Positions 1 to 10,254 of a stretch of DNA of 64,000 bases are shown here, in pieces. The number at the start of each line of letters is the position of its first letter. The first letter of the stretch is position 1. The position numbers and the translations under genes are program-made. This DNA is from Clostridium sp. KNHs205 (GTDB taxonomy: Bacteria; Bacillota; Clostridia; Lachnospirales; Lachnospiraceae): positions 1,411,501-1,475,500 of the forward strand of contig NZ_JNLE01000003.1 in assembly GCF_000702945.1 (NCBI RefSeq), in the 5' to 3' direction. The notes under the pieces are model-generated. The model was not told the origin of the DNA and made no database searches. It saw nothing but the letters and a program-made list of their open reading frames with translations.

Positions 1-1
1 T

Positions 2-196
2 TACAGTGAAGAGATTATATTAAAGTGGTTAAAGAGTTTTTACAGACGTTTCTTCAGTCAGCAGTTTAAGCGCTCCTGTCTGCCGGACGGTCCTAAAGTC
101 GGTTCTGTAGCAGTATCGCCAAGAGGGGATTTAAGAATGCCCAGTGATGCAAGTGTATCTCTGTGGATGAAAGAACTGGACAGTCTCGACAAATAG
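2..196 (+). CDS. nadE: NAD(+) synthetase, C-terminal end (5' truncated by window edge)
   Basis: The frame is open from the window edge and ends at TAG 194-196, leaving 64 residues. The segment contains [20 protein letters not shown] followed by [12 protein letters not shown], which I recognise as the conserved C-terminal tail of the large, glutamine-dependent NAD(+) synthetases. Those enzymes amidate nicotinic acid adenine dinucleotide to NAD+ with ATP in the cytosol. The catalytic domains lie outside the window, so only the tail supports this call. No overlapping partner follows; about 256 nt without a recognisable gene or strong terminator separate it from the next gene. Confidence 0.85.
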   Translation, partial: YSEEIILKWLKSFYRRFFSQQFKRSCLPDGPKVGSVAVSPRGDLRMPSDASVSLWMKELDSLDK

Positions 197-452
197 AACT
201 GATATTAAAATAGATTTTACAAAAGATCCCAGGGCTCCGGGCAATATACTGAATTTAAGCTTGCAGGAGTATTTTACAGGGTGAATTACCGGAAGAAATA
301 AAGATAAAGGATAATTGCAGCTGCCTATCTTCCGGCTTTTGGCAGTGTGGCCAGGATGCAGACAAGTATTTGTATTTTGGCCTGGAGTATTCTTTAAATC
401 ATAGTTTTATGAGGATTTTTAGACAAACTCCATAGCAATAGGTGTCAGCAAT

Positions 453-1343
453 ATGGCTTTAAGAATAATCACTGATTCCGCTTCGGATGTACCGGGTTCC
501 TTAATAAAAAGATTCAATCTTCATGTTATTCCCACACCGGTGGTCATAGAAGAAAAGGATTATTTTGACGGAGAGACAATATTTCCGGAGGAGTTCTATA
601 AGATCCTAAAGAGCGGAACAGATGTTAAGACCTATCACATCAATTCCTTCATGTTTCATAAGCATTTTGAAACCTACGCAAAAAATGGCGATGATGTAAT
701 ATATATATGCTTTTCAACGGGAATTGCAGGAACCTACAATGCTGCCAATATAGCAAAACAAGAGCTTTTAGAGGAATATCCGGATTTTGATCTTACGATT
801 GTGGACTCTAAATGCGCCTCCTTAGGCTTTGGGCTGGTAGTGGAAAGAGCTCTTTTACTGGCAGAAAATAACGTACCGAAGAATACTATTTTAGAAGCGA
901 TTGATTTCTATTGCAATAATATGGAACATATCTTCACGGTAGAGACTTTGGAATATCTTTACAAGGGAGGAAGGCTGTCAAGAACCTCAGCGATTGCAGG
1001 TGGTCTCCTTGACATAAAGCCCATTATTGAAGTGGATGACAGCGGTGCCTTAAAACCCATAGAGAAGGTCAGAGGCAGGGGTAAATCCATCAAAAGGATA
1101 ATAGATATAGTAGGCGAGCGTGGAAAAGACCTTACGGAACAGACCATAGGTCTGGTACATGGGGATGATAAAAAGACCATAACAGAAGTGAAGGAGCTCC
1201 TTACAGAAAAGTATGGCTGCACCAACTTCCTGGAGAGCTTTGTAGGCTGTGCAATAGGCGCGCATACCGGGCCTGGCATTATCGGTATTATCTTCTTAAG
1301 TGAAGTATCTCCCTATAAGGAATTGGAACAAAAGAATAAGTAA
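453..1343 (+). CDS. DegV family fatty-acid-binding protein
   Basis: This is a 296-residue protein of normal DegV length. It begins with the family start ITDSASDVP (residues 6-14) and carries FSTGIAGTYNAA near residue 87, YLYKGGRLS near 167 and a C-terminal HTGPGIIG. DegV/FakB proteins bind one fatty acid and present it to the FakA kinase for incorporation into phospholipid; no fakA lies nearby, so the exact lipid and partner are unknown. The start is ATG 453 with a weak AGGTG 8 nt upstream. It ends just before a stem-loop terminator shared with the convergent gene at 1438-1899. Confidence 0.9.
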   Translation: MALRIITDSASDVPGSLIKRFNLHVIPTPVVIEEKDYFDGETIFPEEFYKILKSGTDVKTYHINSFMFHKHFETYAKNGDDVIYICFSTGIAGTYNAANIAKQELLEEYPDFDLTIVDSKCASLGFGLVVERALLLAENNVPKNTILEAIDFYCNNMEHIFTVETLEYLYKGGRLSRTSAIAGGLLDIKPIIEVDDSGALKPIEKVRGRGKSIKRIIDIVGERGKDLTEQTIGLVHGDDKKTITEVKELLTEKYGCTNFLESFVGCAIGAHTGPGIIGIIFLSEVSPYKELEQKNK

Positions 1344-1384
1344 AAAGCAGGTGTATAACTGCATCGGTTCAAGCAACATAACCC

Positions 1385-1428
1385 AGGGGCTTCTGTCACC
1401 GGATGGTCCGGTCTCACAAGCCCCTTTA
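1385..1428 (+). terminator. Intrinsic terminator between convergent genes
   Basis: An 8-bp stem, AGGGGCTT 1385-1392 with AAGCCCCT 1418-1425, encloses a second small hairpin (CCGGA/TCCGG) and is followed by TTT. It lies between the 3' ends of the DegV gene and the minus-strand gene and could serve both. Confidence 0.65.
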
Positions 1429-1437
1429 TGTACTCTG

Positions 1438-1899
1438 TTATTGAATATCAGAATGTTCTGTACTATCAGAATTTTCTGCTTTTGCTAAGGTAGCTTTAAT
1501 TGCGTTAACTAAAAATGTCTCGGTATATTTACTGCTGTCTGTCATTTCAATATTGTCAATGTCTGTTCCTTCATACAGCTGTGCTGCTATTTTTTCCAAA
1601 GAAGGTTCTACCAGAGGATAAAAAGTAGATACTGCTTCGTCAATGTTTACGATACGGATGGAATTAATATGGTCCTTATCCAATACCACTTCAAGGTTAA
1701 GAGAGGTATCACTTAAAACAAAAGTGGAATTATATACCCCCGGTATGTATTTGGCATCCGTTGTTGAATCTGTTCCGTCCCCGCCCTTATTCATAAACAT
1801 AACTACAAGCAGAATAATCAATAGTATCCCCAGGCCTGCAAACAGAACTGTATATATGATTTCCTTTAAGTGAAGAACAACTATTTTGGTATTCGACAT
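1438..1899 (-). CDS. Membrane-anchored conserved hypothetical protein (FMN-binding-like domain)
   Basis: This 153-residue protein has one transmembrane helix at about residues 15-36 (IIYTVLFAGLGILLIILLVV), a short linker and an extracytoplasmic domain starting at YIPGVYNSTFVL. The domain has repeated beta-strand character, and its IRIVNIDEAVSTFYPLVEP segment resembles small FMN-binding-like domains common in Lachnospiraceae. That family assignment is from memory and not firm. The conserved Thr used for covalent flavin attachment in Ftp targets is not evident. It is convergent with degV and reads away from addB. Confidence 0.6.
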   Translation of the reverse strand: MSNTKIVVLHLKEIIYTVLFAGLGILLIILLVVMFMNKGGDGTDSTTDAKYIPGVYNSTFVLSDTSLNLEVVLDKDHINSIRIVNIDEAVSTFYPLVEPSLEKIAAQLYEGTDIDNIEMTDSSKYTETFLVNAIKATLAKAENSDSTEHSDIQ

Positions 1900-2007
1900 A
1901 TCCTAGCACCGTGCCTTTCCTGGTTAATGTTATGCAACTTTGACATTAGCTGCCTCCATAAATCCTTTATATATTTTATTAGAAGCAGGAAAAAAATATG
2001 AATACAA

Positions 2008-2036
2008 TTTAACTGAAGTAAAAGTCATGTTATAAT
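2008..2036 (+). promoter_or_regulatory. Candidate promoter of addBA
   Basis: TTTAAC (2008-2013), a 17-nt spacer and a perfect TATAAT (2031-2036) preceded by TGT form an extended -10. The box is about 39 nt before the addB start codon. The -35 is poor, so the extended -10 carries the call. Confidence 0.55.
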
Positions 2037-2074
2037 ACATTCACTACCTTAAATAGTGCGAAAGGGGAAGAAGC

Positions 2075-5000
2075 ATGTCGTTAAAATTTATAATGGGACG
2101 TTCTGGTTCCGGCAAATCCTACAGACTTAACCATGAGATTATAGAAAAGTCCATGGTCTATCCGGATACCAATTATCTGGTTCTGGTACCGGAGCAGTTT
2201 ACCCTGCAGACACAAAAGGATATTGTAACCATGCATCCTCTTAAAGGTACTATGAATATCGATATCTTAAGCTTTAACCGTTTGGCCTATCGAATCTTTG
2301 ACGAGACCGGCAGTGATGGCAGAAAGGTTCTGGAGGATACCGGTAAGACCATGGTGCTGAGAAAGCTGGTAGCCCAGAGAAAAGAAGAACTGAAATTCTT
2401 CTCCCAGGATGTGAATAAGCAGGGTTTTGCAGAAGAGCTGAAATCCCTGATATCAGAAATATATCAATACAGCATAAGTATAGAGGATTTGGAGAAGGTT
2501 TCTGCAGGTCTTGAAGGAAAAGAGAGACTTAAGGATAAACTTCATGATGTGAAGCTTGTCTATGAAGCTTTTCAGGAATATCTAAAAGATAACTACATAA
2601 CCGCGGAAGAGATTCTGGAGGTGCTGGTGCCTGCAATTGGAAGATCGGAGCTGATCAGGCGAAGCGTAGTCTGCCTGGATGGCTTTACTGGTTTTACGCC
2701 CTCACAGTACCGTCTGTTAACACAGCTGATGAAATATGCCAAAGGTGTAGTGGTTACCGTCACGCTTGGAAAGGCAGATTACCTTGAAAAGGATGCACCT
2801 TATAAACTCTTTCACCTAAGCAGAAAGACCATAGATAAACTAAAAGAAATAGCCCAGGATGAAAATATCCCGGTAGAAGAACCAACCTTTATGGAGGAGG
2901 ACTTTGGGGAGCGTATGCCAAGGAGGTATCTTGGTAATCCGGCCTTAGGCGCACTGGAGGAGAATATCTTCCGTTATCGTATAAAGCCTTATACCCAGGC
3001 AACAGACAGTATTATCCTTCAGGGTGCGGTTAACATACAGGAAGAAGTAAATGTAATTATAAGAAAGATCAAAGAGCTTATAAGAGAGAAACAGTACCGG
3101 TATCAGGATATAGCCGTGGTATCTGGAGATATGGCTTCTTATGGCAGAGAATTAAGACGTGGTTTCGAGCAGGAGGGAATTCCTTTCTTCTTAGACAGTA
3201 AACGCAGCATTATGTCCAATCCTTTTGTAGAGCTTATACGCTGTGCTTTGCTGATTGTATGCGACAACTTCAGTTACGAGGGAGTTTTCGGATTTCTTCG
3301 CTCCGGTCTGTCCGGCATTGACAGCGATGCTACGGACCTGTTGGAAAATTACGTCATTGCTCTTGGAATACGTGGAAAGAAACGATGGGAGGAACCCTTC
3401 AAACGGATCTACAGAGGGATGCAGGAAGGTGAACTTACAAGGATTAATGAAGCAAGAGAGAGAATCTGTGAGTATATTCTTCCCTTGTATCAGGTTCTGA
3501 AGGACAAAAATCTTACCGTAAAAGATTACACCAAAGCCCTGTACGAGCTGGGAGTAATCTTAAATGTGCCGGGACAGATGGAAACCTTTGCAGATGAATT
3601 CCTTGAGAGAGGGCATTTATCGGAAGAAAAGGAATATCGCCAGATATACGGAACAGTAATTGAGCTATACGATAAGTTAGTGGAGCTGTTAGGGGAGGAG
3701 AGGATGTCTGCAAGAGAATATGCCCAGGTGCTGGAGGCAGGTCTTAAGGAGGCAAAAGTCGGTTTGATTCCTCCCGGCATCGATCAGATTGTAATCGGTG
3801 ATATTGAAAGAACCAGATTAAAGGATATCAAGGTTTTGTTTTTTGCTGGGGTAAACGATGGCAGTATCCCAAAGAAAAGCTCCAGAGGACTTATTCTGAC
3901 AGACAGCGACAGAGAGGTTTTAGAGGAGAAAAAACTGGAACTTGCCCCCTCCAGGCAGCAGGAAATTTATACAGAGAGATTCTATCTCTATATAAATCTT
4001 ACGAAACCAAAGGATATGCTCTTTATTTCCTTCAGTAAATTAAGTGAAGACGGCAAGAAGCTTCTGCCTGCATATCTGATCAGTGATATCAGAAAGATCT
4101 TCCCGGAGCTTAAGATAAGGGAAGAATATGGGCAGATGGAGGAAGTCAGCGAGATACTTAGTATTCATGAAGGGTTTGACTACCTAATAAAAGGGCTGAA
4201 GCAATTTCCGGAAAGCAATGACAACCTGTTATGGCAGGAACTGTTTCAGTATTATTTCAGCCATGAAGAAAAGAAAGAAGAACTGCTTCGATTAATCAAG
4301 GCGGTTTATTATATCAATGAAGAAAAAGGCTTACAGCGGCAGGCAGCCAGAGAGTTATACGGAGAAAAGCTACTTGGCAGCGTAACCCGGTTTGAGAAGT
4401 TTGCTTCCTGTGCTTTTGCACATTTTGCAGCTTATGGTCTGGAGTTAAAGGAAAGGGAAGAATACCGGATAGGAGCACCGGATATCGGTAATATCTTTCA
4501 TGAAGCCCTGGAGCTCTTTTCCAGAAAGATAAAGCAAAGCCAATATACCTGGCATACCATACCCGATGAAGTTCGAGAGACCTTATGCAACGAATCTGTA
4601 GAAGAAGCGGTTAAGGAGTATGGCAATCATATATTTGTAAGTACCAAGCGTTATGAAGCAGTGGTAAGAAGGGCTAAGAGAATCTTAAACAGAACCCTGT
4701 GGGCAGTATGCAGGCAGATTCGAAAAGGAGACTTTGAGCCCGAAGCCTTTGAGCTGTTTTTCTCCGACAGAACCTTATTGGATACCCTTAATATCCCTCT
4801 GCCTTCCGGAGATAGTATTAATCTTACGGGCCGTATCGACCGTCTGGATATCTATGAGGAGGAGGACAGGCTCTTACTTAGGGTAGTGGATTACAAATCA
4901 GGAAGCACATCCTTTGACTTTAATTCCTTATATTACGGACTGCAGATACAGCTGGCCTTTTATCTGGGAGCTGCCCTGGAGCTGTTTCAGAAGGAACGAA

Positions 5001-5548
5001 GGGGAAAGGAAGTCATACCGGCAGGTATCCTGTATTACAATATGGAGGATCCCTTTGTAGGTAAGACGGAGGAAATTGAGAAGAGCATCTTAAAGGCGCT
5101 TAAGATGAATGGAATTGTAAACAGCTCCCATGACATGTTAAAGCATCAGGATAACAGTTTTCAGACAGAAGGAGAGGGTATACGTCCCAGTGTGAAATCG
5201 GATGTTATACCTGCGGAGACCAACAAGGACGGGGAACTTACCAAACGCTCTGCCGGTGCGGATACGGAGGAGCTAAAGCTGTTCATCTCCTATGTCAGAA
5301 ATATGGTGGGAGATATGGGAAGCCGTATCTTAAAAGGAAATACGGATGTTAAACCTTATAAGCTTGGCAATAACACTGCCTGTGATTATTGTCCTTACAG
5401 GGAGGTCTGCGGGTTTGATACAAAACTTGGCGGCTATGATTACAGAAAGCTCAAAGCTCTTGAAAAAGAAGATATCATAGAGAGGATTAAGAAGAAAGAA
5501 GGAGGTACTGCTGATGGAATGGACCAGGGAACAGAAGAAAGTAATTGA
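2075..5548 (+). CDS. addB: ATP-dependent helicase/deoxyribonuclease subunit B
   Basis: AddB is the nuclease and Chi-recognition subunit of the AddAB complex, which resects double-strand breaks to load RecA. The 1157-residue length is normal for clostridia. The N-terminus has the Walker A motif GRSGSGKS (residues 8-15). The C-terminal nuclease domain shows VVDYKSGS near residue 940. The iron-sulfur cysteines are visible as FEKFASC near 778 and CDYCPYREVC near 1102-1111, the pattern of AddB proteins with a 4Fe-4S staple. The start ATG 2075 follows GAAAGGGGAAG. Its 3' end overlaps addA by 35 nt in another frame, indicating translational coupling. Confidence 0.95.
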   Translation: MSLKFIMGRSGSGKSYRLNHEIIEKSMVYPDTNYLVLVPEQFTLQTQKDIVTMHPLKGTMNIDILSFNRLAYRIFDETGSDGRKVLEDTGKTMVLRKLVAQRKEELKFFSQDVNKQGFAEELKSLISEIYQYSISIEDLEKVSAGLEGKERLKDKLHDVKLVYEAFQEYLKDNYITAEEILEVLVPAIGRSELIRRSVVCLDGFTGFTPSQYRLLTQLMKYAKGVVVTVTLGKADYLEKDAPYKLFHLSRKTIDKLKEIAQDENIPVEEPTFMEEDFGERMPRRYLGNPALGALEENIFRYRIKPYTQATDSIILQGAVNIQEEVNVIIRKIKELIREKQYRYQDIAVVSGDMASYGRELRRGFEQEGIPFFLDSKRSIMSNPFVELIRCALLIVCDNFSYEGVFGFLRSGLSGIDSDATDLLENYVIALGIRGKKRWEEPFKRIYRGMQEGELTRINEARERICEYILPLYQVLKDKNLTVKDYTKALYELGVILNVPGQMETFADEFLERGHLSEEKEYRQIYGTVIELYDKLVELLGEERMSAREYAQVLEAGLKEAKVGLIPPGIDQIVIGDIERTRLKDIKVLFFAGVNDGSIPKKSSRGLILTDSDREVLEEKKLELAPSRQQEIYTERFYLYINLTKPKDMLFISFSKLSEDGKKLLPAYLISDIRKIFPELKIREEYGQMEEVSEILSIHEGFDYLIKGLKQFPESNDNLLWQELFQYYFSHEEKKEELLRLIKAVYYINEEKGLQRQAARELYGEKLLGSVTRFEKFASCAFAHFAAYGLELKEREEYRIGAPDIGNIFHEALELFSRKIKQSQYTWHTIPDEVRETLCNESVEEAVKEYGNHIFVSTKRYEAVVRRAKRILNRTLWAVCRQIRKGDFEPEAFELFFSDRTLLDTLNIPLPSGDSINLTGRIDRLDIYEEEDRLLLRVVDYKSGSTSFDFNSLYYGLQIQLAFYLGAALELFQKERRGKEVIPAGILYYNMEDPFVGKTEEIEKSILKALKMNGIVNSSHDMLKHQDNSFQTEGEGIRPSVKSDVIPAETNKDGELTKRSAGADTEELKLFISYVRNMVGDMGSRILKGNTDVKPYKLGNNTACDYCPYREVCGFDTKLGGYDYRKLKALEKEDIIERIKKKEGGTADGMDQGTEESN

Positions 5549-8500
5549 AACCAGGAATAAAAACCTGCTGGTCTCAGCGGCGGCAGGCTCCGGAAAGACA
5601 GCAGTATTAGTTGAACATATAATTAACCGTATAACAGAAGAAGGCATTGATATCGACAGGCTCCTGGTTGTAACCTTTACCAATGCAGCGGCGGCAGAGA
5701 TGAAGGAGAGAATCCGAAAGGCCATAGAGGACAAGCTCATAAAGGACCCGGATAATGCGAACCTTCACAGGCAGGCAGCGCTGGTGCACAGTGCACAGAT
5801 TACAACCATTCACAGTTTCTGTCTGTCTGTAATAAGGGATAATTTTCAATCCCTGCCCATTGATCCCTCCTTTCGTATTGCAGAAGAAGCAGAGCTGACC
5901 TTAATTAAATCAGATGTACTGGAGGATTTGTTAGAAGCCTGCTACGAAGAAGGAAGGGAAGATTTTCTTGCCTTTACGGAAAGCTTTGGCGGGGGGAAGA
6001 CGGATGATGGCATTGAAGACCTGATCTTAAATATCCATCAGTTTTCCATGAGTGCTCCCTGGCCGGAGGATTGGTATGATAAGCTGAAGGAAAACTTTGA
6101 GGTGGAATCAGCAGAAGACATGAAAACCGCTGACTGGATGCATGAACTGATGTCAATGTTGAACCGAATTGTCAGCGATTTGTATAGTATGTGTGAGGAA
6201 GCGGTTCTGATATGCCAGCAGGCTGATGGCCCCACGGCTTATCAGTCTGCACTTATCAGCGATTCGGAACAGTTAGAAGGTCTTAAGGGGATTACTGACT
6301 ATTCAGAGTTTGGTGAAAGAATTCAAGGTATCAGCTTTGCAAGACTTTCCGGTAAGAAAGAAGAAGGCGTGGACCCAGGTAAGAAGGAACTGGTGAAATC
6401 CATCCGAGACAGAATAAAGAAAGCTGTCAGTGATATCCAAGGCAATTACTTCTTCCAGGGAGAGGAGGAAATGGCAGCAGATATTGCTGCCATGAGGTCA
6501 AATGCAGAAGTTCTTATAAGGCTCTGTAAAGATTTCTCAGCAGCCTATCAAAAACGTAAGGCAGAAAAGAACATGGTTGATTTCAACGACCTTGAGCACC
6601 TTGCCCTGTCCGTATTGGTAAAAAAAGAAGATGGGATAACGATTCCAACCCAGGCAGCGGATGAACTGGCAGGCTTTTATAAAGAAGTTATGGTGGATGA
6701 ATACCAGGACAGTAACCTGGTGCAGGAAATCATTCTTGAAAGCATCTCAGGAGGCAGGTTTGGAAATCCAAACAGGTTTATGGTAGGGGATGTTAAGCAG
6801 AGTATTTATAAATTCAGACTGGCTGATCCAAGTATTTTTATGGATAAGTATGAGAAGTATCCATTACTGGCGGAGGAAGAAACTGAGGCAGAGAAGGAAC
6901 TGGATTCGGAAACGAAACTGGAGCAGAATTCGGAAATAGAACTGGAAAAGAAATCGGAAACAGAAATAGGGCAGAATTCGGAAACAGAACTGGAGCAGAA
7001 TCCAGAAACGGAATTGGGACAGTATTCAGAAACGAAACTGGAACAGAATTCGGAAACAGAGCTGGGACAGAATTCAGAAACGAAACGGGAGCAGAATCCA
7101 GAAGCGGAATTGGGAGAGAATTCCGAAACGAAACTGGAGCAGAATCCAGAAACGGAAATGGAGCAGGATTCGGAAACGAAATGGGAGCAGAATCCAGAAA
7201 CGGAATTAAGACAGAATCTGCAAATGGAATTGGAACAGTATTTGCAAATGGAACTGCAACAGGCTTCGGGAACGGAACTGGAGCAGGATAAAGAACCCAA
7301 TAAAATTACAGCACAGAAAAATGAAGATAAGCTGACTGAAATAAGAATAGCCGAAGTATCCTCAGCAGAGGAACATAATCTTAGAATCGATCTCCATAAG
7401 AATTTCAGAAGCCGTGAAGTGGTTATAAACAGCATTAACAGTGTCTTTCAAATGATAATGACCAGAAAGCTTGGAGATATTGAATATGATAAACGTGCCT
7501 ATCTATATCCGGGAGCAGATTTCTGTTCAGGAGATGGGATTTCTGATTCCACGGAGCTGCTGCTGGCAGCAGTTACACCGCCAGAAGCAGAAACAGCTGC
7601 TTCAGAAAATAAAAAGGACGAAGAAGCAGAAGAGTACACTGCCAGAGAGCTTGAAGCTCTGGCTGTTGCTGCGAGAATAAAGGAACTTGTTCACCCGGAG
7701 ACGGGACTCCTTGTCCAGGATAAGAAGACCGGAGGGTTAAGAAGAGCCGTTTATGGAGATATCGCCATATTGCTTCGTTCCATGACCGGGTGGGCAGATA
7801 TATTTTCAGATACCCTGAGTGCAGAAGGTATAATAGCCCACACAGAAACCCAGACTGGTTATTTCAAGACACTGGAAATCTCTACAACACTTAATCTTCT
7901 TAGGACAATTGATAATCCAAGGCAGGATATTCCTTTTACGGCAGTATTGAAAAGCCCTATGGCAGGTTTCACAGATGGGGAACTGGCGGACATACGTATG
8001 ATAAAGAAGAGGGTGCCAATGTATGAGGCAGCCAAGATTTACAGTAGCGGCAAAGAAGATGCACTTGCTGTAAAGCTGGAGGAATTCTTTGAGAGACTTT
8101 CAAGATATCGCAGCGCCGCAGTGCATTTGCCGATTCATGAGCTGATTCTTCATGTCCTATCAGATACAGGTTATTACAACTATGCAGCTGCAATGCCGGC
8201 AGGAGATAAGCGAAAAGCGAACCTGAACATGCTGGTCCAGCAGGCAATACGTTTTGAAGGGACAAGCTTTAGCGGACTCTTTCATTTTATACGTTACATG
8301 GAGCGGCTGGACAGATACGATGTGGATTTTGGAGAAGCCAAGGTAACCGGGGAAGATGATAAAAGTGTCAGGATTATGAGTATCCATAAGAGTAAAGGCC
8401 TGGAGTTCCCTATTGTGTTCGTTGCGGGTATGGGAAAGAATTTTAACACCCAGGATTCCAGAGCAAAGCTGTTATTACATCAGGACTATGGCATCGGTAT

Positions 8501-9689
8501 GGATTATATAGATTTAGACCTTCGGATAAAGGAACCGACACTGATAAAGAAATTCATACAAAAGCAGCTGATTACTGAAAGTCTTGGGGAAGAACTTCGA
8601 GTTCTGTATGTAGCCCTTACCCGTGCAAAGGAGAAACTGATACTAACTGCCGGTGTAAAGGATATGAAAAAGCTGCTGGAAAAGTATGCTTTGAAAGCAA
8701 TAACACCCAGGAATACCTTAAGTTATCTGGAGCTGTCGGCAGCTGCCTCTTATCTGGACTGGATCATGCTGTCCATGATTCAGCAGAAAGGATTTGAGGA
8801 ATTACTGCTATCCTATGGCTTACCAGCCTCCTGTGCCACCGATGACAAGCTTTCGGTGAGAGAATACACTTACGAAATGCTCCTTGAAAGAGAGAAGGAA
8901 CAGCAGGTCGTTAAAGAAATAAAAGAAGATATACTGCTTAATAGAAGTGAAGCTGCAGTTTATGACGAAAAATATAAAAGGGATATTAAAGCGTATTTTG
9001 AATATAAATACCCTTATCAGGCGGAAGCTGGTATACACACAAAGGTAACAGTTTCAGAACTTAAGAAAATGGGACAGCAGGAAGAGGAGGAATTATCGGA
9101 GGCTCTGCCTGTACTCAAATCACAGCAGGAGGAATATCCTGTTCCTGCTTTTCTAAAGGAAATAAAAGAAGAAAAAGGAGCAGATCTTGGTACATTAATC
9201 CATAAGGTACTGGAATTAACTCCTTTTGAAGGTATATATGGTGAGAAAGAGCTTACTGATCATTTGGACCGGCTTGTGAAAGAGAAGCGGTTGTTACCCG
9301 AGGAACTGAAGATACTTGATATCGGAAGAATTAGTAGGCTATATCAAAGTGAGCTTGGGCAAAGACTCCGTATGGCAGAATCAGAAGGCAGATTGTTTAA
9401 GGAACGGCAGTTTATCATGGGAGTGAAGGCAAAAGATATCAATGGAGAACTGCAAAGTGAAGAATTGGTTTTAGTACAGGGAGTAATTGATGCTTATTTT
9501 ATAGAAGGAAATGAGCTTGTTTTGGTAGATTATAAGAGTGATGCCTATGTAACGGAGGAGAAGCTTAAGAGTCGGTATCATATGCAGCTAAAACATTACC
9601 AAAAAGCACTGGAACAGCTTACAGGCATGAAAGTCAAGGAAAGTATTATCTATTCCGTATGGTTAAGCCGTCAGGTAATCATAGAATAA
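5514..9689 (+). CDS. addA: ATP-dependent helicase/nuclease subunit A with a large repeat insertion
   Basis: AddA is the UvrD-like 3'-5' helicase and nuclease subunit that pairs with AddB. Walker A SAAAGSGKT lies near residues 21-29, Walker B VDEYQDSN near 393, GDVKQSIYKFR near 425, NFRSREV near 631, MSIHKSKGLEFP near 955 and LYVALTRAKEKL near 1033. The C-terminal nuclease shows GTLIHKVLE and LVDYKSDAY. At 1391 residues it is about 140 longer than the roughly 1230-1250 I expect. The excess is a Glu/Gln-rich insert of sixteen 8-residue repeats (residues 465-592) between the KFR motif and the FRS motif. All helicase motifs are otherwise intact, so the enzyme is probably functional. It overlaps addB and is co-transcribed with it. 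Confidence 0.95.
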   Translation: MEWTREQKKVIETRNKNLLVSAAAGSGKTAVLVEHIINRITEEGIDIDRLLVVTFTNAAAAEMKERIRKAIEDKLIKDPDNANLHRQAALVHSAQITTIHSFCLSVIRDNFQSLPIDPSFRIAEEAELTLIKSDVLEDLLEACYEEGREDFLAFTESFGGGKTDDGIEDLILNIHQFSMSAPWPEDWYDKLKENFEVESAEDMKTADWMHELMSMLNRIVSDLYSMCEEAVLICQQADGPTAYQSALISDSEQLEGLKGITDYSEFGERIQGISFARLSGKKEEGVDPGKKELVKSIRDRIKKAVSDIQGNYFFQGEEEMAADIAAMRSNAEVLIRLCKDFSAAYQKRKAEKNMVDFNDLEHLALSVLVKKEDGITIPTQAADELAGFYKEVMVDEYQDSNLVQEIILESISGGRFGNPNRFMVGDVKQSIYKFRLADPSIFMDKYEKYPLLAEEETEAEKELDSETKLEQNSEIELEKKSETEIGQNSETELEQNPETELGQYSETKLEQNSETELGQNSETKREQNPEAELGENSETKLEQNPETEMEQDSETKWEQNPETELRQNLQMELEQYLQMELQQASGTELEQDKEPNKITAQKNEDKLTEIRIAEVSSAEEHNLRIDLHKNFRSREVVINSINSVFQMIMTRKLGDIEYDKRAYLYPGADFCSGDGISDSTELLLAAVTPPEAETAASENKKDEEAEEYTARELEALAVAARIKELVHPETGLLVQDKKTGGLRRAVYGDIAILLRSMTGWADIFSDTLSAEGIIAHTETQTGYFKTLEISTTLNLLRTIDNPRQDIPFTAVLKSPMAGFTDGELADIRMIKKRVPMYEAAKIYSSGKEDALAVKLEEFFERLSRYRSAAVHLPIHELILHVLSDTGYYNYAAAMPAGDKRKANLNMLVQQAIRFEGTSFSGLFHFIRYMERLDRYDVDFGEAKVTGEDDKSVRIMSIHKSKGLEFPIVFVAGMGKNFNTQDSRAKLLLHQDYGIGMDYIDLDLRIKEPTLIKKFIQKQLITESLGEELRVLYVALTRAKEKLILTAGVKDMKKLLEKYALKAITPRNTLSYLELSAAASYLDWIMLSMIQQKGFEELLLSYGLPASCATDDKLSVREYTYEMLLEREKEQQVVKEIKEDILLNRSEAAVYDEKYKRDIKAYFEYKYPYQAEAGIHTKVTVSELKKMGQQEEEELSEALPVLKSQQEEYPVPAFLKEIKEEKGADLGTLIHKVLELTPFEGIYGEKELTDHLDRLVKEKRLLPEELKILDIGRISRLYQSELGQRLRMAESEGRLFKERQFIMGVKAKDINGELQSEELVLVQGVIDAYFIEGNELVLVDYKSDAYVTEEKLKSRYHMQLKHYQKALEQLTGMKVKESIIYSVWLSRQVIIE
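6906..7289 (+). repeat. 16 tandem 24-bp repeats within addA
   Basis: Sixteen consecutive units of exactly 24 bp fill 384 nt without an indel. The consensus peptide is SETELEQN, with variants PETELGQN, SETKLEQN and LQMELEQY. The units stay in frame and differ mostly by point changes, so it is a true in-frame minisatellite coding for an acidic linker of 128 residues. The last three units are the most diverged. Confidence 0.95.
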
Positions 9690-9881
9690 ATATGCACAAC
9701 CATACAAATTAACATAATATTACAGGGTGTAAAAATCGTATCTTCGTTATAATGAGCTGTGTTTGTTTTCCGCAAATGTATAATAGAACCAGGAGTATGT
9801 TAATTTCATATGGCTATTCCAGGTTATAAAAATCGGCTGAGTACTTGAAAAAACTGATATAAAAGAATAAACCCTGCATAA

Positions 9882-9919
9882 ATCAGGTATCGGAAATTAG
9901 TATAAATCCGATACCTGAT
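9882..9919 (+). terminator. Hairpin in the 565-nt addA-MCP spacer
   Basis: A perfect 13-bp stem (9882-9894 with 9907-9919) has a 12-nt loop. No long T-run follows, so it is a weak intrinsic terminator or a 3'-end stabiliser for the addBA message. The rest of 9690-10254 is AT-rich, holds no gene I can support, and has only a poor promoter-like TTTATTTTG/TATGAT stretch near 10100-10130. Confidence 0.45.
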
Positions 9920-10254
9920 ATTATGTGTTTATTTATAAAAATCTGGAGTATAAGTTGAGGCATAGCAGTTTTAATGTAAAAACAGGAAGAAAGTCCTACG
10001 TGAAATCTGTTAAATTTTTGTAAATATATGAAAAATGCACTAAGTAGTGAGTGGGTTTTACGTTAAACTAAATAAATAAAAATTCATTTAAGATAATTTG
10101 TTTTATTTTGTTGTATTTTGTGTTATGATTATGCTAAATAGATAAAAAAAGTTATGCTTTAGTAGTATTTCATATGAAATATGTAGATAAACAGCATGTT
10201 TCACCTACCAAAAATACCGGCATTAACTTAGAATAATGCTATCAGGAGGACGAG

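Noticed and set aside
6806..7435. 209-codon Ser/Cys-rich minus-strand frame
   Set aside because: It is the antisense shadow of the addA repeat region; the plus strand has clear AddA motifs on both sides.
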